From Taxillus chinensis (Eukaryota > Streptophyta > Magnoliopsida > Santalales > Loranthaceae), in the NCBI GenBank assembly GCA_023512835.1, contig CM042092.1, positions 11,099,498-11,163,497 on the forward strand: a DNA stretch of 64,000 bases. The letters are read 5' to 3'. Below, in pieces: positions 49,352-61,900 of the stretch (position 1 is its first letter; every line of letters starts with the position of its first letter). Under the pieces are notes generated by a model. The model saw nothing but the letters and a program-made list of their open reading frames with translations, was not told the origin of the DNA and made no database searches. The position numbers were made by a program, and so were the translations under genes.

Positions 49352-50001
49352 GCTAGCCCTGCAGAGTTTATTGTTCCATTTGATCAGTGCATGTAATCTC
49401 TCAAGAATAACTACTCCATTAGAATGAGGTTTGAAGGAGAAGAAGCTACATAGCAGAGTTTGATAGTTGGCTGCTATAAGTTGGTTATTTTATTCTTGTT
49501 GTGGGAACTGGAGAATTCTCCTTTAATGGTTTTACTAATACTCTTAAGTTACTTTCCTGATAGATGCTCTTTGTTGGGACAATATTTTCCAGTATGATCT
49601 CCCAATCAAGCCTTTCAATTCATTTATTTTACATGTAGGTTCACTGGCACCATTATTGGGATTGAGGACGCTGACTCTAACAGGTGGCCAGACTCAAAAT
49701 GGAGATGCCTCAAGGTGGTTTTTTCATCATCTTTAGCACTGTTTCCTTTGGTGGCGTAAAATTTAACATTGTTGTACTCTTTCTAGGTGACATGGGATTA
49801 AACTTTTACAGTTCCTCATCCTGCTAGAGTTTTACCATGAAAAATTGTACCGCTGCTGCCCCTACTATGAATCTCATTCCAATGTCAAGGCAAAAGTGAC
49901 CCCGATCAAATATGTTGTCTTCATCCTCCGATTCTTCTGCTATTGCAAGGGATGGTAAAGTAGAATCCAACATGTATTCAAGTAATAATGAAAAGTGGTA
50001 A
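49352..50001 (+). pseudogene. Auxin response factor (ARF) gene fragment with stop codons
   Basis: Three consecutive ARF exons are recognisable. 49352-49458 reads SPAEFIVPFDQCM-stop-SLKNNYSIRMRFEGEEAT-stop-Q. 49639-49714 reads FTGTIIGIEDADSNRWPDSK then WRCLK. 49787-50001 reads VTWD-stop-TFTVPHPARVLP-stop-KN, then APTMNLIPMSRQK-stop-PRSNML and SSDSSAIARDG. These follow the order of the ARF middle region after the B3 DNA-binding domain. At least four in-frame stops and a small deletion (one MRFK/MRF repeat) show it is dead. Introns with GT-AG borders are retained, so it arose by DNA duplication rather than by retroposition. ARFs bind auxin response elements; this piece lacks the B3 and PB1 domains. 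Confidence 0.85.
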
Positions 50002-53000
50002 TGATAGGAACGCATGGAATATGAAACTAGTATAATCGTATATTAAGTAGTTGTAGGTACCGTTCAATTTTCTTCTGTTTCATAGTTTTTTCAAATGAAT
50101 TTACGGTTTCTATGGTATCTAAATAGCTGGTAGTATTGTACTTTAAAGTTGTTGCTGCCACTAGCTTCTGCTACGTTCTGTTCCTGATGTTGATTTCTTG
50201 TTTTTTGTATGGTTGCTTTAGGCTTGTAAATTGAAATTGGGAGATCTTAAAGGAGCATTGCTCGACAGACTTTGCAATACATGATGGAGAGTAGAAAGTG
50301 AAAGCTTTGTGTATTTACATTGATTCGATTATTGACAATCATTTGTTCGTTAGCATCGGCAAAGAATTATCAGCTTTGTAGTTTCAGCTACATGAATTCT
50401 ATGAGTTTACTGCATATTTGGAGATGCCAATATGTCTTTTTTTCTTCTTCTCCTTTATGTTTCTCTCAAATTTTGTTAGTATCCCATGTTGAATGGCACT
50501 TTGGAAGAGGGAATGGAAAAAAATGGGACCATTCAACTAGAAATATATAATTGGGACTGTTTAACCGGAAAATTTTACCCTGGCTTTGAAGTGGAGTAAA
50601 ATTGGTAACCTATGCATGCATCTAGTTCAGGTAAAGTATTCAATTATAGCTTAGCTATAAGAAAGGAAAATGTAGAAGGGGAAATGAAAAGGGCCTCTTC
50701 TGCCTGTACTAATTCGTTCGTCGTTCGACCTATTTTGAGGAAAAATATCTTGATAAAGCCTAGAAGTAACTGTTCTGCTTTGAAATCGTTGGTGAAATGT
50801 TAGTGGATTTCTAACACTTGTGGTGTGCGATTTTTTTTTTCGTAATTTATGTTTGGGACATTTGTAACGTTACTTTTAGGATTATAATTAGGTATGACAA
50901 AATGAATTCGATCTGATTTGATTCATTCCGACAAGTTATCGGATTGATTCGAATCTTGGGCGACATATTTCGATCCGAAATTTTTAAAGAAATATAGAAT
51001 AAAAAACTATCGTCCGACCTAACCTGTCTCGACTCGATCCACCTTAAACTGTCCAAATCCCAGATCAGGTCAAGTTTGGATCGGACTATAATTTTTCGCG
51101 TCAATATTTGAATTCCACCCATTCCATTATCATCCCCAATTATAATGCCACGATAAAATTTCTGTAAGCCTCCTCTTATTGTTGATTTCTATTCTAGCCA
51201 TGGAGCACAGAGCCATATAGTGTTGAGGAAAATAGAATTTGTGAAGAATTGGAAGAGCTTGGAGCCATGGAGCTTGTCATGAGGGTGTGAGTTTTTCTTT
51301 TCTATTTCAATTGGATGTTGTACAACTTTTTTTTTTTTAACTTTTATGGAAAAAATTTATACTTTTGCTAATAGGTATTTTTGTATAGCAAATTACATAT
51401 ATTGTTTTAATTATGAAAATGAGATTTTTTATTTTTTATTTTTTGCATTTGTGATTGTGCTTTTTTTAATGTCTTAATAGAATTCGGTTTGTATATCAAG
51501 AAATTGAGTTTGGATTTAAAAAAAAAAAATAGGGTCTATACATATCACATAGATGTTAAGATAGATCATTGACCCGTAAGTTTATAAAGACTAAAATTTA
51601 AGTTTTTAACGATTGAATTATTTGTAAATATAAGGCTTATATGAACGGAAAAATCTTTTGTCAAAGTAGATCTCATGTTTATATAGATAAAAGAATTATC
51701 TGCCAAAGGTCTATATCAACAAAAAATATTCTATCGAAATAGATCTCATGTCTTTATAGACAAATTGGGCATTAATATAAATTCTATACTGATGATGCTT
51801 TTACTAACGTAAAGGCCTTCTGTTAAAATAAACTCTGAGTTTATACTAACGAAAATGAGTCTTATTTATTTTAAAAAGCCATAGGACAATTCTAAATTTC
51901 TAATGAATGAAAACAGATGATAACATAAATCATAATATTTAACCAATTATATTATTTTGGCCTCAACAAACAAAAAAGTATTTGGTACGTGTTTTTAATT
52001 TTGTATTTTGATTTAATGATTTTTTTAAAACTTTAAATTTAAAAAACAAATTATATTTGATAAGAAAAAAAAAATTTTAAAAAGAATATTTTTTTTTCAA
52101 AATTCTCAAGATAATAAAATATATAATAAAAGTATGTTATCAAATTTTGAAACATATATTAGTCTCATATAATAAAATACATAAAAGAGAAAATAAATAA
52201 ATAAATAAAGTTTCGATTAAAACAGCACTTTATCTAAATCAGAAAATTATTTGGACTTTCAGTAATTATAGGTGTCGGGCCAAATTTGTTTTTGGAAATA
52301 TATTTGAATTTATCATTTATTTATTTATTTTGAATTATGTTATAAGCCATTTGCAGCACGTTTCATCAAAAGTTAAAATATTTAAATGCAACAATAATTC
52401 AATTTCAAATTATTTTCAACGATGACGCCATCCGCATCCGGAGTAGTGTAAATTGCCCATGCCCAAGAATCGGTACCAATTTCTCGTCCCATGGAATGGA
52501 ATCACGCCTTGACTGCACGAGAATCAGCGAGACGAGAAAACAAAAAAGCAAAAAAAAAAAAAAAAAAAGAATATCTTGTCGCGAGCCGCAAGGTGTCTGT
52601 CACTAATTTAGGATGTGTTTCTCCGCTGGTCCCACCATCCGGAAGACTTCGCTGGGACTGCAGCTGCCGGGGTGACGGTACACCCACCATGCATACACCC
52701 ATTATTCATCGGAGTCCGGAGAGACCCGTCTAATTTATCCATTTCAGATGTTGATATTAATTTTTAAATTATTATATTACATGAGATTGCCGCTACAAAA
52801 CAATTTCCATAATATTAATGGCTGTTAATGTCATGCTGATTATTATTATGATTATTATTTTATGTAAAACATTAGTTAGAGCTGCTCGAGTTTGAGGACC
52901 TTTCAACATACCTTGGATTCCATATATTCAGGTACAGACAAAGTTAGAAGGTGTTGTGGTCACCCACGCATGGGTTTATGATTAGTTGCATTATCTACTA

Positions 53001-54362
53001 CGCGACGATATACTATACTCTATCCTATTATGTACTATTATCATAATATATATATATATATATATATACATAGAGAGAGAGAGAGAGAGAGAGGCATAAA
53101 GAATGTATGTGATTGATTATCTATGATGGGAGAGGCCCCCACCCTTCATTGCCTCATCCACTCCCAACCCAATAAAGTTATAAACCCATAGATGCAAATC
53201 ATGCAATATATGCATCAGTTCTTACCAACAAAAATATATGTATCAGTTGGGGGGCTTCCTCTTCCTCCTATGTCCCGCCAGATTGAACCGACGAATTGGG
53301 CTTTGATTTCCAAAAAAACAGTGGGGCGGTTATGTAAGTACGGTTTATTTATGCTGCATTTCACTTTATTTGATTCATTGTTATTAGTACTGTTAACCCA
53401 GGTCCCCCAGTTTCCATTTTTATTTTAATTTGGGCCTAATCGAGGCATCCGAAGAATTGTTGGAGATCTGGTTGAGGATTGCAAGTAGATTTTCGAGGCC
53501 GGGGGAAACTTGTTTGAATTCCATTTGTGCGAGGAAATTTTAAATATGCTCTTGCGGATTGATTTTATATTATTTCGAAATCAATATTAGTTAGTGTTAA
53601 TTTTGGATGGCATAGTAAATGCTTCGAATATTTCGATTTTCAGGTTGATTTAAAAATTTAAAAATCATTTCTTTGCTTCGGACATTAATTTTTGATTTAC
53701 ACTACATGTAACCTTCTTTCTGCAATTCTTGTGGAATTTTCAAAACTGTGAGAGGCTGAATTTTTAATGGGTTTTGGTTTTGGTATTATTATTATTTTTT
53801 GTTGACCTGCATTAGATTGTTTTTTGGGGGAACGTGAGGATTGTAATCAAAACCCATACCACATGTACTTTTCGAGTGGTTAGTGTTTTTGTTTCGTGTT
53901 TGGGGTGTTCTTAATACCCGCCTGATTGATGGTTTGAATTGGTGTTGGTTGATGCCTACGTCCAGAATCTGTAATGAATCTGTAATGTTGTAGTAGGCTA
54001 GGATTTGCCTGTGTTTGCTTATTTTTGGAACGATACGTCAATACATTGTATATTGTTACTGTTATACATGTCCAGCTTGTATTCTTTATAATTTTCTGGT
54101 CATTTAGTTTTTTTTTGTCTGCAAGTCCCTATAACTTTTAAGAGATTAATTATTCATCAATCAACAACGTGCTCTTCGTATGGGAAATTATTTTTGAAAC
54201 ATTGCTTGCTTCTTTTTTAAGTCATTTCGTCCTCTTCCTTCTGTCTTTCCTTCTCTTTATCTATAAATTGTCTTTGTTTAATTAAAAAAATTATTTTCGG
54301 TTAACTAGTAATGTTTGTTTGTATATACATGTTCCATTTTCTTTGAAGACCTCCACCGTGGT
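50002..54362. other. Upstream region of FEX copy 2 with extra sequence
   Basis: 50002-50490 and 52310-54362 match the region upstream of copy 1. The intervening 1.8 kb is absent from unit 1. It contains a stretch rich in GATC/TCGA/CGACC motifs (about 50890-51120) and two imperfect copies of a 75-79-bp sequence containing AGATCTCATGT at about 51651 and 51726, so it is probably repeat-derived. A compound AT/GA microsatellite lies at 53047-53092. The conserved part probably includes the promoter and a non-coding first exon, but I could not fix a transcription start. Confidence 0.55.
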
Positions 54363-55934
54363 ATGAAGCCTAGTGGGGTTGGCGAGGTAGCTGCTGGTCA
54401 CGAGATGAATGGTTATGAACCTCGGCAAAGTGGATCATTTAGTCAGACAAGCAGAGTGGATTCCTCATTGAGAAGGCGGTCATCGAACTTACCAGGACTT
54501 GTGGCTCCTGAAGATGATGATTTGGAGAGTGTGTCTGTATCACAGGCCGGAGATATTGGGGATCGTGCACTTCAGAGCAACAGTAAGAGTGGCAGCCTCA
54601 GATTCTCAGCTCATGATGCGGTAGAGAGTCCAGTAGGTGTGCCCATTTCAGATGATTCCTTGTTGCAGTCCTATAGGTTTTACTCTTGTGACCCGTCCTT
54701 GCCAAATGACATACCCCCTCTGCGACCACTGCCATTGGAAATCTTATCTTTTGTTCCCTCCAATGCTGGTGGCCATTTTATAGATAAAAACTCAGTGAGT
54801 ACTGCTCGTACAATTCCTTAAATTTCTTTTTAATGTGGGGTTATTTTTGCATGTGTTGATGTTTTTATATTGCAGCTAGTCATCCATTTACTTCTCCATA
54901 TAATATTATACTCTTAACAATTCAATCACGTCGGAACCAAGATTTCTCAAGCCCATTGATGGAATATAATCCCATGTGCATTTGTGCCATTTCAGCCTCT
55001 TTTTCTTATCTTAAATCAAAGTGAGTCTCATCTGCAGCATGATAAATATTGGAAAGCGCTCTACATACATTATTAATATGATAGATAATTTGGTGCTTCA
55101 TGCATAACACATATGGAGTGAAGTCTCGTCCACTCACAGGCTTGGAAGAGATTGACCTCATATTAGTTATATGCAGCGGTGTTAGAATACCACTAGGCCT
55201 AATCTGATCTTAAATCCAGTAAGTACCCAGTTGCGTGTGATCAGAATGTTGAGATCATCTATGTGTTTCATATATCTGAATGCAGAATACTAAGAAAGAG
55301 TTGCCAGGGTGGCTGGAATATACTTCAAGCCTTGTTCATTTAGCTGTTTTTGGAATTCTCGGGGTACTGTACTAAACTTTTCCTCATTATAATATTATGA
55401 TCGAGATGCAGAATCTTGTATCTGCTTAAGCTGGCTGCTTTCTTTTATTTGTACTTCTTAATTTTGCAACGCTCTTATTCACCTTTCTAACATGAACTTT
55501 CTCTTTATTTCTATATTGTGGCTTTTGGGATTCTGTAGGTGTGGAAGTGTGACTTTTATGGATGTGGAGTGATTGTACTGGTTATGCATTGAGTTGGGTT
55601 TAGCATTTTTTCATCTAAAATAGTTTGCTCTTGGTTCATCTTTATTATAATCTAGAAAAATTAGAGGGCAAAGCTTCTGTTTATTTCTAAGTACTTCCTT
55701 TCAATAATGTATTTTTTAAAAAAAAACACTAACCAGTGAAGACTGGTCAAGTAAGTTTGTCTGCATTATCCTTTGAGTTTAAACTGGCATTTACTACTGG
55801 CATAATGCTAAAAGTAATTTTGTTTTTGTTCTGGAGGTTTTGACCAGGTATTTATTGAAAATTCTGTTTGGACCTGGAGTGGCCGGCATCACAAGTGACC
55901 AGAGCATTTTGTATGCTGATCTTCCTTCTAATAT

Positions 55935-55999
<65 letters not shown>

Positions 56000-58900
56000 C
56001 AGAGATTATTCTTGAGATTTTATTCTTTTATTAGCTGCTCCCAATTTTGCTCCTAAATTAGCTATTGTAATATATTTTGCTTATTCTTGTAATAGTTGGA
56101 ATATATTTAGATTAGGAAATTGAATTTGTTACCAAAATAGAATTTGTTACTCATGAACTGTTAAGGTATTAGAGCCATACAATTGAATATTTTGTTAAAT
56201 CCTTAGTTTTCTTTAATTATTGGAATCGTTAGCATGGGTGTGTTCCTGTTTTTGGTTTTTGGTCGATTAATTTTGATCATCAACTTTCTTTTGAGAATGT
56301 CTCATGAGAAAACACATGAAAAAACTGTTTGGTAGGACTTATAAAATGTGATTATGCTTATGGATTTTTTTTAAATAAAGAGTTTATGGTTTTTTTTAAT
56401 AAGTAGATATGTGTATTTGAATAGTAAAGTATTTATGACTTATATGCAGAGAAATGACTAATAAAAATATAAATTTTAAGTTTTATAATAATTTTAAGAG
56501 TATAACAGACTTTTGTTGAAATAAAAAGTGTTTATATGCCATATGCACCCCTTCCCATGCTTATAGCTTACAAGAAAATTTTAACTTAAAAATAAGCATA
56601 ACCTATAAGTCAATTTGCCACACTTTTAAAAAATAATCTTGGCTTATAAGCCCTTTTTTGAGGGCTTATAAGCACTTTCGAGGGATTATAAGCACTTAAT
56701 AAGCCTACCCGAACAGGCACGAATTCTTAGGTATCAAATTTACAGGAAAGAATTAGACAACATGGGAGTTTCAATTCAAGGTGTTTTTCAAAGAAGAGAT
56801 TTGGGGTCACATTGATAGGTCTTCTCTAGCCCCAATATAGGTAAAAGCCCTTGGTCAATGGGAGGTAAAGGATGCATGAATTGTTTCTGGGATCTTGGGA
56901 TCTATTGAGGCTCATATAGTGAACAATGTAAGATCATATCCTGTGATTTTCAGTTGGAACTTGATATGAGTGATTGCTGTTAACGTAATCTCTCAATTGA
57001 TCAATATTATTCTGGCTGCCTTAATTTATGGAGTGAATATTATGATATAATCTGTGTTGAGACCTATGTATATATGGGCTTGACCCATTAGGTTAATATA
57101 TGTATGTATCTGTCTATATAGGCTAAGTGGATATGGAATAAAAAAACACAACTCATTTTTCATTTCTATGTTATGCTGTCAAAGGAAAATTTATCTAGTC
57201 TTTAGGATGTTCATGAAGTGAGTTGTGATGATCATTTATTAATGAAGCTCAGACCTGAATTTGAATTGAGATCCTGTTCCTTTTTTGGATATTTGTCTTG
57301 GAGAATTGATGCTAAAGGAACAGTGATTGGTGACACAAGCTAATATAGGTTTAAGTGGAGGTTCATATGAAATTGTTAATGTTGCATATGCTGCTCAAGC
57401 CCATGGAGAAGGATCAATGCACTGTTATAGCTACAAAGAAGTTGGTCATATTGTCCATCATTGCAATAAAAAGTTATGTACTTATTGTAAGCAAAATGGA
57501 TACACTATTACGAAGTGTCCTACACAACCTCAAAACGGCTGACCACAAGCCGATCATATTTCAATTTCAGAACCTAATAATTTTGTTTTACATCTACAAT
57601 TCCAGCCTTCCAGGCAATAGTCAATCAGTAATCTGTTTCGATAATCAACAGATGATTATCTCCACCTTTTCTGCTCTTAGTCTTCAAGGGAAAGGTAAGA
57701 TCGATAATTTTGTTTCTTCCCCTTGGTTTGTTGATTTCAACACCACAAATTAAATGATAGGTACACCTGATTTATTGCATAATCAATGCCCATATAATTG
57801 TACTCAATATATTCAGGTCTTGATGAAAAAAAAAAACATCTAATTACAACTGTTAATGGTAAAATATTTTTTATTCAATAAGTTACAACTCACACGACCC
57901 GTATATATAATACCACCGTCTCCAAATATGGTAAGACATAAATGTGTACGTTTCACACTTCTCCTCAAGTTGGAGCATATATGTCGAGATAGCCCCAACT
58001 TGTTACAAAGTTGACGTACCCGACTACCTCTCAAAGGCTTCGTAAAGAGATCAGCGAGTTGATGTTCAGTTTGGATGTGTGTGAGCTCAATTGCATTATT
58101 CCGTACTTTCTCCCGTACAAAATGACAATCAACTTCAATATGTTTCGTCCTTTCATGGAACACTGGATTAGACGCAATGTATATAGCTGATTGACTATCA
58201 CAATGTAACACGGAGGAACGTGAAGAGGGTAAGCCAATCTCGAGATAATAACATTGTCAACCACGTTAGTTCACTTGCTACATGTGCCATTGCTCAGGTA
58301 TTCGGCCTCGGCACTAGATCGCGACACAACATGTTATTTCTTACTTTTCCATGCCACAAGATTTCCACCAAGGAACACACAATAACCAGGAATAGACCGT
58401 CTATCGATTGGACAACCTGCCATCAGCATCGGAATAACCATGAATATTGAGGTTATCCTGCTTTGTAAACAAAAGACCTCGTCGTAGCGCCCCTTTTAAG
58501 TACTTGACAATTCGTAATGTGGCATGCCAGTGGGTAGTGCGCGAGCACTCATGAATTGGCTCACGGTACTTACAAAGAAAGGCAATATCTGGCCTAGTAA
58601 CAGTCAAATAAGTTAACTTCCCAACCAACCGCCGATATTGAGCAGGATTATGTAATAAATCACCTTGTTCGGAATCCAATCAGATAGTAGGATCCATGGG
58701 TGAATTAGCAGGTTTGACTCCTGCATAGCCAACCTCATCAAGTATATCAAGCACATATTTCCGTTGTGACAAAGAGATGGACCGACCAGAGTAGGCTACT
58801 TCGATTCCCAAGAAATAGCGCAATCGACCTAGATCTTTAGTGCAAAACTCAACCTGAAGAAAACGCTTCAAACGTTGAATGCCTGTTGTGTCACTACCTG

Positions 58901-61900
58901 TAATAACAATATCATCAACATAGACAACCAAGAGGATACAACCAGGCAGACAAGAGAAGCTAAACACAGAATGATCCACTTCACATTGCCGCAGACCGAA
59001 ACTAATAAGAGCAGTACTGAATCGGCTGAACCAGGCTCGTGGAGATTGTTTCAACCCATAGAGAGCCTTGCACAGGCGACATACTCGATGCACCCCCAGA
59101 GCAACAAAACCAGGTGGTTGCTCCATATAAACCTCTTCGGCAAGGTCACCATGGAGAAAGGCATTCTTGACGTCAAGTCGGTGGAGTGTCCAGCCATAAT
59201 GAACAACTAAAGAGATCAACACCCGAACGGATGGAATCTTGGCAACAGGAGAAAAGGTGTCATCATAATTAACGCCGTGAATCCGAGTATAACCCTTAGC
59301 AACCAGACGGGCCTTCAACTGGTCAATGGAACCATCGGGATGGACTTTCACGGTAAAGACCCATCGACAACCAACAACATGCTTATGAGCGGGCAATGGG
59401 GTGAAAACCCAGGTGTCATTAGCAATAAGAGCCTGCATCTCATCTTCCATGGCGCGGCGCCACCTAGGATGAGCAAGAGCATCTGCAATCTGCGAGGCAC
59501 GACCACGACGAAAGAGAAGAAACAAAAGCGAAAAAGATGGAGATAATCGAGCGGTGGTGACAAAGTTGGACATAGGATAACGAGAGTGTAAAAGACCAGG
59601 TATAAGAAACAAAACGATCAAGAGGGCGACCAACACAAGAGCGTGTACCTTTGCATTGGGCAATAGGAAGATCAACGGTCGGTGGCGAATTTGAAGACGA
59701 GACTTCAACCGAGGGGGCAGGAGCCGCAGGGAGAGGAGTAGGAGGCCGACGCCGATACGTTTGCCCAATAAACCGATCCAAAGGTGGAGAACTCGGGCAG
59801 GTGAATCGGACTCTTCGGAAAGAACGGGCGAAACAGGAAGAGGAAAAACCGAAGGAGCAGGATTGCTAGGTGAGGAAGAAGAAAAATAATAGGATAGAGC
59901 CTCATGAAAAGTGACATCATGGGAGACATAAACCCGACCACGTGTGGGATCATAACACCGATACCCTTTTTGAGTATGAGAATAGCCAATGAAGACACAT
60001 TTAATGGAACGTGCATCCAACTTATCCCGACTAGGTCCAAGATGCTTGCACAAAACAAACACAACCAACCACACGAAGAGGAATAGAAAAAAGTGGGCTA
60101 CTAGGGTAAAGAATAGAATAGGGAATACGTCCATGAAGAACAAAAGAGGGAAGACGGTTAATCAAATAACAAGCAGGAAGAACAAAGAAAACCCCACGGA
60201 TGTTTAGGCGGATGCATATGTAAAAGTAAACAACGAGCAATATCAAGCGAGATGACGATTTTTTCGTTCGCAACTCCATTCTCGCTGAGGAGTATAAGAA
60301 CACGAGGTTTGATGGATAATACCATGAGAGGTTGTTGTCGTCTGTCACCGCATGCGCCGTCGAGCGTTGTTGTCGTTTGTCACCGGAGACACGGCTCTCT
60401 GTTGTCGAGATCTCGACGCTAGTCGTGCCACGAGGCACTCCGTCGAGATCGGAGACAACAAGCTCGTCGTCTGTCGCGTTGCTCCCCACGCCGTGTCTGT
60501 CGCAAGGTTCTACGCGTCGCCAAACGGCTCTACGCGTCGTTGGATTGCTCTCGATACCATGTTAATGGTAAAATATTTTTTATTCAATAAGTTACAACTC
60601 ACACGACCCATACATATAATACCACCGTCTCCAAATATGGTAAGACATAAATGTGTACGTTTCACAACAACTATTGGTGATATTAGTTCCTCCTTTCAAC
60701 ATGTCTTGGTTTCTCCTAATTGTGATTTAGATCTTTTATTGGTTAAATGGTGGACGATAACTGTGATATACATTTTTCTCATGCTATCAAGTGTGGGAAA
60801 GGTGATAGCAAAGGGCCTAAAGTGGGAAGATTATTTTTTGTTGCAATTCACCATTCCTAGATCTTTGTCATTAATTTCTTTGATTGTTAAAAATAGTCGA
60901 AGTCCTGGTATAAATGTTTGGATCATCCAATTAATGTTTGTCTTGACTCATTTGTTGAAAAGTGGTGTTTTGGCTCTAGTTCTACAAATAAAAGTTTATT
61001 AGTTGATTATTGTGCTTGTAAATTAGGCAAAAGTAAAATATTTTTTTCTTATTTCATGTAGTAGTAGGACCATGGATCAAATGTTTGTAAAAATTTTCAA
61101 GATCAATTCGGTAAAAGCTCGTTTATGTTCGTTCGTTAAATAATAGTATCATTCGTAAATAAGTGTGTTTGTAAACTTTACGAACTTATTTGTGAACAAT
61201 TCATAAACTGATAAAAATGATAGTTTAAGATTCATATTTGGTTCAGTTCGCTAATGAATAATGTCGAACACGTTTGAATAATTTTTACTTAACTTGATTT
61301 ATTTACAATTCTAGGTAGTCGTGCGAATAATTTTTTTTAACATTATTCATAGTGATAGTTGAAAAATTATACTAGTTATTTCACATCTTTGATATAAATA
61401 TTTTGTGATATTTATTGACAATTACAATTGATTCACATGGATATATTTTTTGCATTCTAAAGTTGAAGTATTTACTATTTGTCAAACATTTTTGACATAT
61501 ATTGAAACTCAATTCTCTACTTGCATAAGGTTTTCCAGTCTGATGATGATGGTAAATATGTCATGATTATCACATATTACATACTATTGGTTTTATTTGT
61601 TTTTATTTATTTAGCTCCTTATGTCTTTCTAGGTTACAATCCTAATTACAAAAGATGTATTATAATTTGATTAATAATTGTTGGCATATTTCACAGAATG
61701 CGATTTTTTTTAACATGAGTATTGTTTAATATAATCTTCTATCATTTGATACCTTGATACGTCCTCGCTTTGATGATTTTTCCCGTTATATACTATTTAA
61801 GTCAGGTTATGTATAGTTGTTCTTACATAGCACTTGCATCCTGTCAGGTTGGTTCCTTCTTGATGGGGTGGTTTGGTGTTGTGTTCAAAGAAGATATAAC

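Larger units (their letters stand above)
57851..60666 (-). mobile_element. Nested Copia element with 107-bp LTRs and ACAAC target-site duplication
   Basis: LTRs at 57851-57957 and 60560-60666 are each 107 bp, differ at two positions, and have TG...CA ends. The flanks acaac (57846-57850 and 60667-60671) are a 5-bp target-site duplication. Next to the LTR at 60560, the minus strand reads tggtatcgagagc, a primer-binding site related to initiator Met tRNA. The minus-strand frame 60143-58680 starts in the integrase tail (DKLDARSIKCVFIGYSHTQK) and runs through Copia reverse transcriptase (GCRWVFTVKV, LHRLDVKNAFLHGDL, catalytic YVDD). RNase H follows at 58679-57970 (CDSQSAIYIASNPVFHERTK), with one stop and frameshifts between. 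Gag, protease and most of integrase are missing, so it is non-autonomous. High LTR identity implies a recent insertion. Confidence 0.93.
55995..61806 (+). mobile_element. Copia element in FEX copy 2 intron 3, 3' part deleted and itself interrupted
   Basis: The left LTR at 55995-56163 matches that of copy 1, with an internal deletion, and is followed by the primer-binding-site-like ggtattagagcc. The gag zinc knuckle lies at 57327-57540 and is better preserved than in copy 1 (HCYSYKEVGHIVHHCNKK then CTYCKQNGYTITKCP). Protease and integrase-like remnants lie at 60672-60990 (TTIGDISSSFQHVLVSPNC). The sequence runs to tatactatttaagtc at about 61790-61803, where it jumps directly to the sequence in front of FEX exon 4. 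The reverse transcriptase, RNase H and right LTR present in copy 1 are therefore deleted here. A 2.8-kb second element splits it at 57851. Confidence 0.8.

Noticed and set aside
58875..59546. + strand frames at 58875-59546
   Set aside because: They are the complement of the Copia reverse transcriptase on the minus strand, which has the catalytic YVDD and ordered motifs.
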